Source: Cellulomonas sp. C5510 (GTDB lineage Bacteria; Actinomycetota; Actinomycetes; Actinomycetales; Cellulomonadaceae). Taken from it: a DNA stretch of 64,000 nucleotides. The notes beneath the pieces are model-generated. The model was not told the origin of the DNA, did not search any database, and saw only the letters and a program-made list of their open reading frames with translations. Both the position numbers and the translations under genes were made by a program. The stretch is from assembly GCF_019797765.1 (NCBI RefSeq), contig NZ_CP081862.1:1550001-1614000 (forward strand), written 5' to 3'. Positions 7,887 to 16,724 of the stretch are shown here, one piece after another (the first letter of the stretch is position 1; the number at the start of each line of letters is the position of its first letter).

Positions 7887-8305
7887 CACACCCTCACCGG
7901 CATCGTCAGCGTGTACTCCTGCATGGACTGCATCGCCCGGAACTTGTCGATCACGTCCCCGGAGGCGGGGGTGACGTCGGCGGGTTCGCAGTGGACGGTG
8001 CTCACGTGCCCCTCGATCTCGACGGTGACCTGGTAGTCGAACGGGGAGACCGCTGCCATCAGCTCGGTCACGCGGTTCTGCGCCGCGATCCAAGACGAGC
8101 CCAGGCAGCGGACCTGCACCGTCAGCACGGTGGTGTCGAGGACTGCGCCGACGAGCGCGCGCCCGTGCTGGTACTTCCCCTCGACCGTCGTTCGCCGCCA
8201 GGTTCGACCACCGAAGCCGACACCGATGAGCTCGAACGGGGCCTCGTTGAGGACGAGGTCGTCGCCGGGTCGGGCGATCGTGACCCGCGCGTCCAGGTCA
8301 GCCAT
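7886..8305 (-). CDS. Distal tail protein candidate
   Basis: This 139-residue product is the first gene after the tape measure gene, where the distal tail protein is normally found. Sequence is mixed beta (FELIGVGFGGRTWRR, TVLTVQVRCLGSSWIA, YTLTMPVRV). The ATG at 8305 has a GGAGG sequence 4 bases upstream; the GTG one codon earlier is too close to it. A degenerate copy of the GGGTGTCAC element lies about 33 bases upstream. Confidence 0.6.
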   Translation of the reverse strand: MADLDARVTIARPGDDLVLNEAPFELIGVGFGGRTWRRTTVEGKYQHGRALVGAVLDTTVLTVQVRCLGSSWIAAQNRVTELMAAVSPFDYQVTVEIEGHVSTVHCEPADVTPASGDVIDKFRAMQSMQEYTLTMPVRV

Positions 8306-8347
8306 CACACCTCCCGGGTTGTCCGGCGCATCATCACCGGGCGGGTG

Positions 8348-11300
8348 TCACGGCACTCGGCGCCCAGCGAGGGCGGCGCGGGCCTTCGCTCGGTTGCCCC
8401 AGCCCTCCGCTTCACGCCGGTCGGTGAAGTACGCGCGCTGAATCGTCCACGGAGTGTGCCGCTCGTTCGTCACCTCGATCGGGACCGTGATGACGTTCGG
8501 CTGCGAGTATCCGGGGATGCCACCGCCGGCGAACCCCCCGAGGTAGGTGCCCATGGCTGCGCGGACGGCTTCGACGCCGCCGGAGCGCGCCAGGGCGTTC
8601 ATCCGGTGCACCCACGACGGTCCGACAGCGCGTGTCCACTCCGGGCGCATCACCGCCTCGCCGCCGGAGATGCCGATGTACCCGATGTCGCGGCCGGGCG
8701 TGTAGCCCGGGTAGATCCCGCCGTCGGCCATGCCCCTCTGAGCCCCGGGCCCGGTCGAGAACGATCCGTCGGAGAAGACCGTTAGCTTCGGAGCGGCGGA
8801 GTCGAATCCGGTCTGGATGCCCTGTGCGAGGGTGATGCCGAACGCCTCGGCGATCCGTCGGATCTCGTCCACGTCGAGGCCGAGCTGGGCGGCGATGTCC
8901 TCTGCGGTCGCTCCACCCCAGGACAGCGACGAGATGTCCAGGGCGGAGGACAGGTCCCTCGTCATCGTGTCGGAGTCGGAGTTGATCGCCATCGTCGTCA
9001 GGCGCGACTGCTCCACGACCTTCGCCTGAATCTCGGCGAGCTGCGCCTCTGCATCGTTGACCATCTGGATGAGCGCGCCGGTGTTGTCGTCGACCATCTG
9101 CTGCACGATCGGGCCGGCCTGCTCCGGTCCCTCCTCGAGGAGACGCGCCATGACCTGCGGGTCGAGGCCCATCCGCATCGCGGTGTCGAGGTTCGTCGAG
9201 AACGTCGTGCCCATCTCGATCGCATTGCGATAGAACGCCTCGAGCGTGCCCTCGGCCTTCTTCCGCTGCGCCTCGGCCAGATCGGCCTCCGCGTCCGCGA
9301 CGCCCTCGCGGGCGTTCTTCAGCTCGCGGCTCTCGGACTTCGCGTCCTTCTCGACGTCGCTCAGCCGCTCCCGTGCGTCGGCGAGCTTCTCGAGGGCGTC
9401 CTTCTCCTCCTGGACGCCGATGTCCGGCTCCCAGGTGCCGAGGACGTCGGTTGCGCCGGAGAACGCGGAGCGGACCTTGTCGGCGGTGGCCTGGATCGCG
9501 TCGGCGAGGGCTTCCTGGTCCTCGATCGACATGCCCCAGTCCTCCGACATGCCCGCAGCTGAGACTCCGGTCTGCTTCTCGATGTCCTGGATGTAGGAGA
9601 TGAGCTTGTCGCGGTTCGCCTGTGCCTTCGCGTCGTCGATCGGCATCGTCAGGTCGATGCCCTGGGCCTCCTGTAGCCGGCGGAGCTCATCGACCGAGAG
9701 CCCGGTCGCGTCGCGCAGCTTGATCAGGTTCAGGGTGGTGTTCCCCGTCTTGATCTGAAGCTCCGTGAGCGCGTTGTTGGTCGCCTCGATCTGCTTGTTG
9801 CTGTCGTACTCCTCCCACGGCCAGTTCCAGTCCGTGTCGAAGCCCTGGACGGCGCCGAGGGTGTCGCGCAGGCGCTCGAGCTCGTCGATGCCCTGAGAGA
9901 CCGACGCCTCGTTCAGGGTGTCGACGCCGCTCGTGACGTTGGAGATCGTCTCGCGCAGGCGGTTCGCGCCGTCGGTCGCGGCGTAGACGATCGCCATGAT
10001 CCCCGCAGTGAGCGCGGCGGTGGCGATCCCCGACGCCATGAACGCGGACGCCGCACCCCGCACGGCTCCCGCGGTCACGCTGAGAGCGGTGCCGAGACGC
10101 GTGGTTGCGACGTGCGCGCCCCCCGTGAACCGCGCCGCGTTCTGCATGGTGAGCGCTTGGGCCGCCCATGCCGCACGGGCCTCGGACAGCCGCCAGACCA
10201 CGTTGTACTGGAGCGACTTGCCGAACTGCTGCAGCCCACCCACGACCGAGGTGATCGAGGGCAGGAACCGCGACGCCCATAGAGCCGCGACGGCTACCAC
10301 GAGCGCCGGGTGGTCTGCGAGGAACCCGGTGATCGCTCCGAGGCTGTCCGACAGCACGCTCAGCCCCGCGAGCGTGGCACCGCCGACCATCTGCGCCAGC
10401 GCCCCCGCGACTGGGCTCGCGGCGTCGTAGATCGCGCCGAGGATCTCGGCGACGTTGACCCCGCCCTGGTAGAGCGAGTCGAGCAGCGGCTGCACGACCT
10501 GCAGGCCGTGCTCGAGCGCCGGCACCGCGCCCTCGGCGAGGTCCTGCACCGCGCCGAGGACGTCGTTCACGGCGGGCAGGACCTTCATGCCTATGGCGAT
10601 CGTCCCGGCCTGCAGGGTGTTGGTCAGGACCGTCCACTGCGCGGAGGTGGACTTCATCTGCTCGTCGAGAGTGGCCTGCGTCGCCCCGAGGCGGGCGGTC
10701 TCGTCGCCGATCTCCGCCTGCACTCGCGCGTAGGTGCGACCCTCGTCTGTAGCGAGCGCGAACGCAGCGCGGGCGGCCCGGACCTCGGGGAAGAGCTTGA
10801 GGTACTCCTCAGCTGACCCGCCAGTGGCCTTCCGCAGGTCCTCCATGACTCCGTACAGACCCTCGGTCTGCAGGGCCGTGAGCCCCGACTCGTACCCCAG
10901 GGTCTTGTAGACGCCGGCGAGGGAGTCCGAGGGGTCGATGAGCGCCTGGATGACCCGGTTCAGGGAGGTACCCGACTCGGCCGCGGAAAGGCCCGTCAGC
11001 GTCATGGTCGCGATCGCAGAACCAACGTCGTCGATCGGGACCCGCGCGGCGGACGCCATGCCGACGACGTCACCGATGACCCCGGTGAGGTCAGAGAACT
11101 GCAGGACACCGAGGTTGACGGTCTGGAAGAGGACATCGGAGACGTCCGACGCCGACGACGCCGACAGGCCGTAGGCATTCAGGACGGCGGTGATGGCGGT
11201 GACCGAGTCCGACGTGGTCGCGAGTCCAGCCGACGCCGCGCGGGCGGACGCGTCGAGGACGGTGAGGCCCTCAGCGCCATCGAACCCGGACGACGCAATG

Positions 11301-11680
11301 TCGTACAGGCCCTCGGCGAGGTCGTTCGCACCTGTCGGAAGTTCGGTTGCGAGCTCAAGGACCTCCCCGGACATCGCGCTCAGCCCGGCCGCCGACTCGT
11401 GCAGCAGGGAGTTTACGTTCCGCATCCGCTGGTCGAACCCGGCCGCCGCGATGCCTGCCGCAGTAAGGCCGGCGACCATCGCGAGCACACCGGCGACCGC
11501 GATCGCGGTCGCGGCTTTCCATGCCGTCGACCAGCGCGACGCACTGGTGCTGGTCGTGCGCTCCCACGCCTGGATCTCCGACGCCGACCGGGCGAGCGAT
11601 CGGGTCAGGGACGACGCGTCACCGCGGATCGCGACACCGATCGTGCGAACCCCGCCTGCTGCGACCTGTGTGAAGCTCAC
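8348..11680 (-). CDS. Tail tape measure protein
   Basis: The 1110-residue product sets tail length and is the longest phage gene. The N-terminal 330 residues match the TP901-type tape measure core (FDQRMRNVNSLL, LATELPTGANDLAEGLYDIASSGF, SGTSLNRVIQAL, LFPEVRAARAAFAL). Hydrophobic segments occur around residues 57-77 and in the middle, followed by a long Lys/Glu coiled coil around 740-830. The start ATG overlaps the stop of the second chaperone frame (ATGA). At about 0.15 nm per residue a tail near 160-170 nm would be expected, which is an inference from known siphoviruses. Confidence 0.95.
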   Translation of the reverse strand: MSFTQVAAGGVRTIGVAIRGDASSLTRSLARSASEIQAWERTTSTSASRWSTAWKAATAIAVAGVLAMVAGLTAAGIAAAGFDQRMRNVNSLLHESAAGLSAMSGEVLELATELPTGANDLAEGLYDIASSGFDGAEGLTVLDASARAASAGLATTSDSVTAITAVLNAYGLSASSASDVSDVLFQTVNLGVLQFSDLTGVIGDVVGMASAARVPIDDVGSAIATMTLTGLSAAESGTSLNRVIQALIDPSDSLAGVYKTLGYESGLTALQTEGLYGVMEDLRKATGGSAEEYLKLFPEVRAARAAFALATDEGRTYARVQAEIGDETARLGATQATLDEQMKSTSAQWTVLTNTLQAGTIAIGMKVLPAVNDVLGAVQDLAEGAVPALEHGLQVVQPLLDSLYQGGVNVAEILGAIYDAASPVAGALAQMVGGATLAGLSVLSDSLGAITGFLADHPALVVAVAALWASRFLPSITSVVGGLQQFGKSLQYNVVWRLSEARAAWAAQALTMQNAARFTGGAHVATTRLGTALSVTAGAVRGAASAFMASGIATAALTAGIMAIVYAATDGANRLRETISNVTSGVDTLNEASVSQGIDELERLRDTLGAVQGFDTDWNWPWEEYDSNKQIEATNNALTELQIKTGNTTLNLIKLRDATGLSVDELRRLQEAQGIDLTMPIDDAKAQANRDKLISYIQDIEKQTGVSAAGMSEDWGMSIEDQEALADAIQATADKVRSAFSGATDVLGTWEPDIGVQEEKDALEKLADARERLSDVEKDAKSESRELKNAREGVADAEADLAEAQRKKAEGTLEAFYRNAIEMGTTFSTNLDTAMRMGLDPQVMARLLEEGPEQAGPIVQQMVDDNTGALIQMVNDAEAQLAEIQAKVVEQSRLTTMAINSDSDTMTRDLSSALDISSLSWGGATAEDIAAQLGLDVDEIRRIAEAFGITLAQGIQTGFDSAAPKLTVFSDGSFSTGPGAQRGMADGGIYPGYTPGRDIGYIGISGGEAVMRPEWTRAVGPSWVHRMNALARSGGVEAVRAAMGTYLGGFAGGGIPGYSQPNVITVPIEVTNERHTPWTIQRAYFTDRREAEGWGNRAKARAALAGRRVP

Positions 11681-12255
11681 CGGGTCTCCTCGAGGTAGAC
11701 GTGCACGAACGGCCGCTCCGGTTCAGGGATCGCGGCGGTCGCTTCGGCCTTCGCCTGGCAGTGCATGCACCGCCGGTACTTCACCTCCGCGGCGGCAGGG
11801 TTCTGCATCGCGTCGGACGGCACACCGCACCCGGGGCACACGTCGCCGACGATCTGCATTTCCGCCATCGCGAGGTCCTGGTCGTCCGGCGGGAAGGCCA
11901 GGAACGCAGAATGCGACACCCCGATCCGGGACGCGCACCGCACCTCCATCAGCCGGCGGGGGTTGCGGCGCAGCAGCCGCACCGCCCACTCGATCGACCC
12001 CGGATACGCGACCCGCAGGCACTCCCCGAGGAGCTCCTCCGCGGCGTCTGCGGTGGACTCGTCCCACCAGGACGTCACCTCGACCAGCGGTCGGCCGGTG
12101 CACTCCGCGATCAGGGCGGGCGGGAACGTGTCCTCGTTCCACTGGTCCTCCCCGTCGCGGGGCGGGTGCTTGTCCAGCAGTGCCGCCCACCGGGCGCGGC
12201 CGAGACCCCGCACGGTCACGTCGTGCGGGGCGCCGTCCGGAGCCCAGTACCTCAC
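11677..12255 (-). CDS. Tail assembly chaperone, downstream frame (frameshift product)
   Basis: This frame begins inside the 3' end of the upstream chaperone and ends at the tape measure start. It contains a region following LDKHPPRDG and a C-terminal cysteine-rich stretch with CPGCG and CMHC pairs, a probable zinc ribbon. By analogy with lambda G/GT it would be made as a C-terminal extension through a -1 frameshift in the C run at 12265-12272. A GTG at 12255 overlapping the upstream TGA also allows separate initiation; I give these coordinates for that start (192 residues). Confidence 0.75.
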   Translation of the reverse strand: MRYWAPDGAPHDVTVRGLGRARWAALLDKHPPRDGEDQWNEDTFPPALIAECTGRPLVEVTSWWDESTADAAEELLGECLRVAYPGSIEWAVRLLRRNPRRLMEVRCASRIGVSHSAFLAFPPDDQDLAMAEMQIVGDVCPGCGVPSDAMQNPAAAEVKYRRCMHCQAKAEATAAIPEPERPFVHVYLEETR

Positions 12256-12860
12256 CGGCGAGCCAGGGGGTCGGGGCGGGCCTGCATCTGCGCGAGCAGC
12301 GCGGTCTGGAACAGCTGGTTCAGCTCGGCGTCCGACCACTCGGCGGAGTCGAACATCTCCTCGACCTCCGCCTCGGTCCGGGCGGGGGAGACGAGGGCCT
12401 TCGCGACGAGGTCCGGGGCGAGGGACGCGAAGGAGTACGGGGAGTCCCCGGTGGCGCCCTCGGCCCGCCACGCCTCGTTGTCCTCCTCGGTCGGCGGGTG
12501 CGCAGCGACGAGCGTCTTCCACGCCTTGCGCCCCAGGGACCGGAACGTCCACTTCTCCCGGGCCGCCCGGTACGCCTTCTCCGCGGTGTCCTTGGCCTGC
12601 ACGAGGTCAGCGACCTCGTCCTGGTCGGACTCCATCAGCGCGGCGAGAGCGGCGCGCAACTCGTCCTCCGTCGCCGCCGGCGACATCGACGCCCGCACGG
12701 CGGCGGCGCGGCGCGGGAACGAGTCCGACAGGCGCTTCCGCGCTGCGGTGAGATCCGCGACGGCGTCCTCGTAGGCGTCGGCGAGCTCGGAGTTCAGTAC
12801 GACCCACGTGCTGGTCGTCCGGGCGGTCTTCACCAGGTGGTCCTGCGGCTTCCTGGGCAC
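12252..12860 (-). CDS. Tail assembly chaperone, upstream frame
   Basis: This 202-residue, helical, acidic protein lies between the tail tube gene and the tape measure gene, the invariant place for tail assembly chaperones. It would bind the tape measure protein and direct tube polymerisation. I chose the GTG at 12860 because AAGGAGAA sits 5 bases before it; the frame stays open to 12920. Its end overlaps a second frame through a slippery C run, giving the usual short and long forms. Confidence 0.8.
   Translation of the reverse strand: MPRKPQDHLVKTARTTSTWVVLNSELADAYEDAVADLTAARKRLSDSFPRRAAAVRASMSPAATEDELRAALAALMESDQDEVADLVQAKDTAEKAYRAAREKWTFRSLGRKAWKTLVAAHPPTEEDNEAWRAEGATGDSPYSFASLAPDLVAKALVSPARTEAEVEEMFDSAEWSDAELNQLFQTALLAQMQARPDPLARR
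12265..12272 (-). other. Probable programmed -1 ribosomal frameshift site
   Basis: In the sense of the leftward transcript the bases read GACCCCCT, with codons GAC CCC CTG in the upstream frame. Slipping back one base after CCC gives CCT GGC and enters the downstream frame, which is open from here to 11677. The slip point lies 5 codons before the upstream stop. Frameshifting at this gene position is a general feature of siphovirus tail chaperones; the exact slip point is my inference. Confidence 0.6.
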
Positions 12861-12880
12861 GGTTCTCCTTCCAGATGGGG

Positions 12881-12919
12881 TGATGCCCCCACCCCCTCGG
12901 GCGGGGAGCGGGGGCATCA
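12881..12919 (-). terminator. Strong hairpin after the tail tube gene
   Basis: A 10-base perfect stem (TGATGCCCCC at 881-890 of this block and GGGGGCATCA at 910-919) encloses a loop with further C/G pairing. It follows the major tail protein stop (12931) and precedes the chaperone start. No U run is visible, so it may be a partial terminator or an mRNA-stabilising end that favours expression of the tail tube gene. Confidence 0.6.
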
Positions 12920-12930
12920 CCGACGGGTGG

Positions 12931-13434
12931 TCAGGACGCCTGGACGGTGCCCTTGAACAGCGGGGTGCTCGGGGTGAGGTTGAGGTTCGTCATCGCCGCG
13001 GTCGCACCGAGGTCCCAGTTGGGCTCCTGGTCGTCGACCTTCAGCCCGATGAAGAACACCGGGGTCGACGCGGTGAGGACCTGCGCCGTGCGGCACAGCA
13101 GCAGCCACCCCGTGGAGTCCTCCGCGGCGGCGGTGAGGATCGCGATCCGCTCGAGCGCGTCGGCGTCGGTCCCGTTGCCGTCGTCCTCGGGGATCGTGAT
13201 CGACACGGACTGGAAGGTCTCCGGGCCGGCGATCTGCTGCTCCACCCGGTGCTTCATGACCGGGACGTTGATCGGGTTGCGCTGCCGCGCGAGACCGGAG
13301 ATCGCGTTGAACGCCCCGGAGAACGCCTGCCCGGCGGTGACCTCGGCGAGCGTCGGACCGCCGCCCTGGACGCCGTCGGCGATGGTCGGCAGCCACCAGG
13401 CGCCGCCCTTGCCTCGCAGCATGTACAGACCCAT
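12931..13434 (-). CDS. Major tail (tube) protein
   Basis: The 167-residue product has the length and style of siphovirus tube subunits, with beta-rich sequence (MGLYMLRGKGGAWWLP, FQSVSITIPEDDG, TPVFFIGLKVDD) and a hydrophilic loop in the middle. It sits directly upstream of the two-frame chaperone gene. A strong hairpin follows the gene, as expected for a highly expressed structural gene. Confidence 0.8.
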   Translation of the reverse strand: MGLYMLRGKGGAWWLPTIADGVQGGGPTLAEVTAGQAFSGAFNAISGLARQRNPINVPVMKHRVEQQIAGPETFQSVSITIPEDDGNGTDADALERIAILTAAAEDSTGWLLLCRTAQVLTASTPVFFIGLKVDDQEPNWDLGATAAMTNLNLTPSTPLFKGTVQAS

Positions 13435-13435
13435 G

Positions 13436-13630
13436 TCAGGCCCCCGTCTTCTTCGTGGCCGCCTTGCCCGCGGGCTCGGTGGCGACCTGGGCCGGGGCCT
13501 CGGTCTGCTCGGTCTGGGGCGTGTCGGCGATCTGCCAGCCCTTGGGCTTCCAGATCGCGTTGAACGCCTCCTCGGTCGTCCGCGCCGGGGGCGCCTCGGG
13601 CAGCCCCGGGTGGTTGATCAGGACGGTCAT
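13436..13630 (-). CDS. Small tail-module protein, hypothetical
   Basis: This is a 64-residue protein, one base before the major tail protein gene. The first 38 residues (MTVLINHPGLPEAPP, AFNAIWKPKGWQI) look structured and are followed by an Ala/Thr/Pro/Glu tail ending in KKTGA. It could be a tube-associated or neck component. The next upstream gene is separated by 53 bases that hold a copy of the GGGGGTGTCACACG element. Confidence 0.6.
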   Translation of the reverse strand: MTVLINHPGLPEAPPARTTEEAFNAIWKPKGWQIADTPQTEQTEAPAQVATEPAGKAATKKTGA

Positions 13631-13676
13631 CTGCGCTCCCGTGTGGTCGTGGTCCGTCAGTCCGGAGTGTCAGCCG

Positions 13677-13690
13677 GGGGGTGTCACACG
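13677..13690 (-). repeat. GGGGGTGTCACACG element, copy 3
   Basis: The plus-strand sequence GGGGGTGTCACACG spans the stop codon of the tail terminator gene (13684) and lies 46 bases upstream of the start at 13630. It is identical over 14 bases to the copy at 21733-21746 and over 13 bases to the copy at 3910-3922. A weaker copy (GGGCGGGTGTCACGG) lies at 8339-8353, upstream of the gene starting at 8305. Confidence 0.5.
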
Positions 13691-14109
13691 CCCTGGAACC
13701 GCACGTCGTACGTCTCGACCCACGCGTACAGCCCGGGCCCGTCCTGCAGGTGCCCGTCCTCTTGGGACCGGATGAGGTCGACCATGGCGCCCTCGACGGT
13801 CACGGGGTAGAGCCGGCGGCCGCGGTTGGTGCCGGTGAGGGTCTCGCGGACGTGTGACCCGAGTGCTCGCGCCATCGACCGCGACGCCGCCACCGACCAC
13901 ACCTGCACGGGGAGGGTGGCCCGGGACGCGCCGGTCATCGTCAGGTGCTCGGGCTGCGGGGTGAGGGCTTCGAGGATGACCTGCCCGGCCGCCCAGTCCG
14001 CGTCGTCCAGGTGCACGACGACGGGCTGGTCGTCCACGGTCAGGGCGCGCGCCGCGATGGTGTCGCGCAGAGCCGCGGTGATCGGTTCGGGGCGTTCCAG
14101 GATGCTCAC
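13684..14109 (-). CDS. Tail terminator protein candidate
   Basis: The 141-residue protein lies between an HK97-gp10-like gene and the tail tube region, the normal place for the ring protein that caps the tail. The helical N-terminus (LERPEPITAALRDTIAARAL), the central beta strands (LPVQVWSVA) and the C-terminal VETYDVRFQGV fit that family loosely. It overlaps the upstream gene by 4 bases. Confidence 0.6.
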   Translation of the reverse strand: MSILERPEPITAALRDTIAARALTVDDQPVVVHLDDADWAAGQVILEALTPQPEHLTMTGASRATLPVQVWSVAASRSMARALGSHVRETLTGTNRGRRLYPVTVEGAMVDLIRSQEDGHLQDGPGLYAWVETYDVRFQGV

Positions 14110-14600
14110 GTCAGCCTCCGCAGGACGGTCGTGGGGGACAGGTACGCGCGCAGCCCGGCAGAGACCGCGGCCTCCGCCTCGGCGGTGAGGATCGCGGGGA
14201 CCTCGGCGATCGCCGGCCGCCAGTGCGGGTACGGCGGCTGGTGGTACACGCGACCGAGGGAGTCGGCGCCGACGAACCCGTACTCGAGGCGCGGGCCCTG
14301 CGGGGCGTTGGTGTAGACCGTCGAGACCGCGACGCCGGACGCCTTGGAGTTGTCCTGGGCGATCGACCGCCGGTAGTCGCCGGTGCCGACGTTCGGGCCC
14401 GGGCCGGTGCCAGGGATGTGCCCCATGCGACGGGACAGCTTGTTCGGGTGCCGGGCGGAGGAGGCGTTCGCGCGGACCTTGGTGCGTACGGCGGCGCCGG
14501 TCCGGTACACGGCGGGGGTGAGGTTCGCGTCGACCGCGACGGCTGCCGCCCGCAGGGCGAGCGGGATGCCGCCGGTGTCGATGAGGATCCCGGCCTCCAT
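14106..14600 (-). CDS. Tail completion / HK97 gp10-like protein
   Basis: This 164-residue protein contains a helix after the start (IPLALRAAAVAVDANLTPAV), a Gly-rich stretch with GTGDYRRSI and VYTNAPQGPRLEYGFVG, and RVYHQPPYPHWRPAI near the end. This pattern is typical of HK97 gp10-type tail completion proteins (TGDYxxS, RxEYG, QPxPHxRPAL). I start it at the ATG at 14600. It is coupled to both neighbours. Confidence 0.75.
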   Translation of the reverse strand: MEAGILIDTGGIPLALRAAAVAVDANLTPAVYRTGAAVRTKVRANASSARHPNKLSRRMGHIPGTGPGPNVGTGDYRRSIAQDNSKASGVAVSTVYTNAPQGPRLEYGFVGADSLGRVYHQPPYPHWRPAIAEVPAILTAEAEAAVSAGLRAYLSPTTVLRRLT

Positions 14601-14986
14601 CAGGGCCTCACGAGCACACGCAGCAGCGCCCCCGCGGCGTCCCGCGTGCTGCCCCGAACCGTCCCGAGCCGCCCCGACGGGGCGCCGGCGAGAGACGTCA
14701 CCACGGTCACGACGGCGTCGATCGGCGGGGTTGGGGTGTCCGGCAGCATCGAGACGATGAAGTCCCCCGCGCGCACGTCGAGCCCCGGGAGCGAGGCGTT
14801 CACCCGGTCGGCGTTCTTCACGAGCGCCCCGCCCTCGACAAGGGTCGTGCTGCTGGTGGTGGTCTTGAGCGTGTCGGGGTCCACCGCGGACGTCTCGGTG
14901 AACACCCGCACCGTGCACCCGGAGGTGCGGACGGCGTCAGCGGCGAGCTGCTGGGCCTGCGCGAATAGGGGCTGTAGGTCAACCAC
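14600..14986 (-). CDS. Head closure (stopper) protein candidate
   Basis: This 128-residue, beta-rich protein (CTVRVFTETSAVDPDTLKTT, LDVRAGDFIVSML) starts at GTG and overlaps the gene before it by 8 bases. Its position between the unknown 120-residue protein and the gp10-like gene matches the head-tail stopper in siphoviruses. A small beta-barrel is predicted from pattern only. Confidence 0.55.
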   Translation of the reverse strand: MVDLQPLFAQAQQLAADAVRTSGCTVRVFTETSAVDPDTLKTTTSSTTLVEGGALVKNADRVNASLPGLDVRAGDFIVSMLPDTPTPPIDAVVTVVTSLAGAPSGRLGTVRGSTRDAAGALLRVLVRP

Positions 14987-15341
14987 CGGCCACCTCGCGG
15001 GCGATGCCGATCAGGACATCCAGGGTCAGGGCGACCGGGGACGACGACAGGGACGTGAACCGTGCCTCGACCATCGGCACGAGCGCGGAGGGGTCGATCG
15101 ACTCGAGGAACTCGACGACCGCGGTCCCCACGGCCTCGTCGTCCGGGGCGCGCACCACGGTCACGACACCCTCGCCCGTGATCGCGGCAGCCCCGGCGTG
15201 CTGGGTCACCGTGACCTGCGGAACCGTCCCGGGCCCACCGACCTCCACGACGGCGGACGCGACGGTGTTGGACACGTCGGCGCCACCGACGATCAGGCGG
15301 GTGTGGCCGGGCTTCGCGTCGAGCTCGAACGAGGTCAGCAT
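14979..15341 (-). CDS. Head-tail connector-region protein, hypothetical
   Basis: A 120-residue protein with N-terminal beta sequence (LTSFELDAKPGHTRLIVGG, SAVVEVGG) and C-terminal helices. I do not recognise a family. Placement among connector genes suggests an adaptor or minor virion role. It is separated from the MuF-like gene by 10 bases and overlaps the next gene. Confidence 0.5.
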   Translation of the reverse strand: MLTSFELDAKPGHTRLIVGGADVSNTVASAVVEVGGPGTVPQVTVTQHAGAAAITGEGVVTVVRAPDDEAVGTAVVEFLESIDPSALVPMVEARFTSLSSSPVALTLDVLIGIAREVAGG

Positions 15342-15351
15342 GCGCCCAGGG

Positions 15352-16341
15352 TCAGGCCGGGGGTGCCAGGCGCATGTGCCGCTGCTGTGCTGCCGACGCG
15401 ACCGTCCCGGCGCGGAGGTTCGCGGCGCGGGACACGCGCGCGGTGGCCCGGCGGGCGCGCGCGACCATCGGTGCCGTCGCCGCAGTGCGGGCCTTTTCTG
15501 CCGCCTCCTGGATGGCGCGCATCTCCGCCGGCCTCGTCGGCTCCGCCCGCCCTGCGGCCGAGGCGGTGCGGATGTCCGGGCGGGGGGACGTGACGCGCGT
15601 GCACCGCGGGTGCGAGATCGGGTACCGCTCCGCGGTGTCGGACGGCACGATCAGCCCGTTCGCCTTGTTCGGGTCCTCGTGCCCGTCGAGGCCGCACCCG
15701 ACTCCGTCGAAGATCTCCCACCACTGGATGTCCAGGGCCCGACCCTGCTGGAAGCCGCCCTCCTGGTACGCCTCGGCGGTCTTGGTGCGCAGCACCATGT
15801 CGGCGTAGTCCCCGAGCCCGACGCGGGCGCCGTTGCGGTAGACGACGGCGGCGACCCCCTGCCCGTCGATCGCCCGGGCGAGTTCGCGGGCGGCCTGCTC
15901 GGCGGTCTTCCCGGTGTAGAGCTTCGAGCGGACGTGGTCGCGGGTCAGGGTCCGCACGAGCTGCTTCGTGGACTCCCGCACTCCCTGGGTTGCGGCGAGG
16001 AGGTTGTCCATCGCGTCCCGGGCGAGGTGGGTGATCGCGTCGAGGTCGGGGGCGCCGAACGCGGCGCTGGTGCCGGCGGCGATCGCGGTGCCCCACGCCC
16101 CGGTCTCGTACGCCCCGCGGGTGGCGGCGGCGACGGCGCGGGCGGCGAGGGCGTCGGCGGAGTCCGCGAGGGCGCGGATGTGCGCCTGCAGCAGGGTGAG
16201 GCGGTGGAGGCGCTGCGGGCGATGCAGGGTGCCCCACTGGGCGATGAGGCGGTCTTGCTCGTCGAGGATCTGCTGCCAGATCGCGTCGATGTCGGCGCGC
16301 AGCGCCCGGGTGAGTTCCTCGATCGCGTCAGGCTGGGTCAC
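15352..16341 (-). CDS. MuF-like minor capsid / head morphogenesis protein
   Basis: The 329-residue protein has a long helical N-terminal half and a C-terminal block typical of Mu gpF/SPP1 gp7 proteins: DYADMVLRTKTAEAYQEG, WWEIFDGVGCGLDGHEDP, NKANGLI and YPISHPRCTR. These Cys and His residues are the conserved core of the family. The start is GTG at 16341. Its place downstream of fibre genes, rather than next to the portal, is unusual. Confidence 0.82.
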   Translation of the reverse strand: MTQPDAIEELTRALRADIDAIWQQILDEQDRLIAQWGTLHRPQRLHRLTLLQAHIRALADSADALAARAVAAATRGAYETGAWGTAIAAGTSAAFGAPDLDAITHLARDAMDNLLAATQGVRESTKQLVRTLTRDHVRSKLYTGKTAEQAARELARAIDGQGVAAVVYRNGARVGLGDYADMVLRTKTAEAYQEGGFQQGRALDIQWWEIFDGVGCGLDGHEDPNKANGLIVPSDTAERYPISHPRCTRVTSPRPDIRTASAAGRAEPTRPAEMRAIQEAAEKARTAATAPMVARARRATARVSRAANLRAGTVASAAQQRHMRLAPPA

Positions 16342-16718
16342 CGGTACCGGTCCGGGCGGCGGATCCTGGCGGTGGTCACGGCATCCTCCGACACGCCGCC
16401 CTGCTCGGCCGCCCAAGCGTCCTCGAGGCGGGCGATCTGCTTGTCGAGGTTGCTGAAGTTCGCCGTCGACAGCCCGACGCTGAGCACGCCGTCGAGGGAG
16501 AAGGACTTCGTCTCCTGCCCGCCGGCCGCGGCGTTCGCACGGCGGCGCTTCAGGACGCGGATCGCGACCGGCAGCCAGTGCCCGAGCTCGTCGAAGTAGT
16601 CGTCCAGCACAGAGTCGCTCGGGTCGTCTCCGACCTCGTCGCGGATCAGCGCGAGATCGCGGTCTGTCATCGCCATGTGGGCCTCCGCCGAGAGCATGCC
16701 GAGCGACCTGTCACTCAT
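16338..16718 (-). CDS. Head-tail adaptor-like protein
   Basis: This 126-residue protein includes DLALIRDEVGDDPSDSVLDDYFDELGHW, a helical pattern resembling gp6-like head-tail adaptors, followed by SFSLDGVLSVGLSTANFSNLDKQIARLE. It couples to the MuF-like gene by a 4-base overlap. ATGs at 16676 and 16670 are possible later starts; if one is used, the space for a divergent promoter toward the rightward gene at 16725 would be about 50 bases rather than 6. Confidence 0.6.
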   Translation of the reverse strand: MSDRSLGMLSAEAHMAMTDRDLALIRDEVGDDPSDSVLDDYFDELGHWLPVAIRVLKRRRANAAAGGQETKSFSLDGVLSVGLSTANFSNLDKQIARLEDAWAAEQGGVSEDAVTTARIRRPDRYR

Positions 16719-16724
16719 GAGCGG

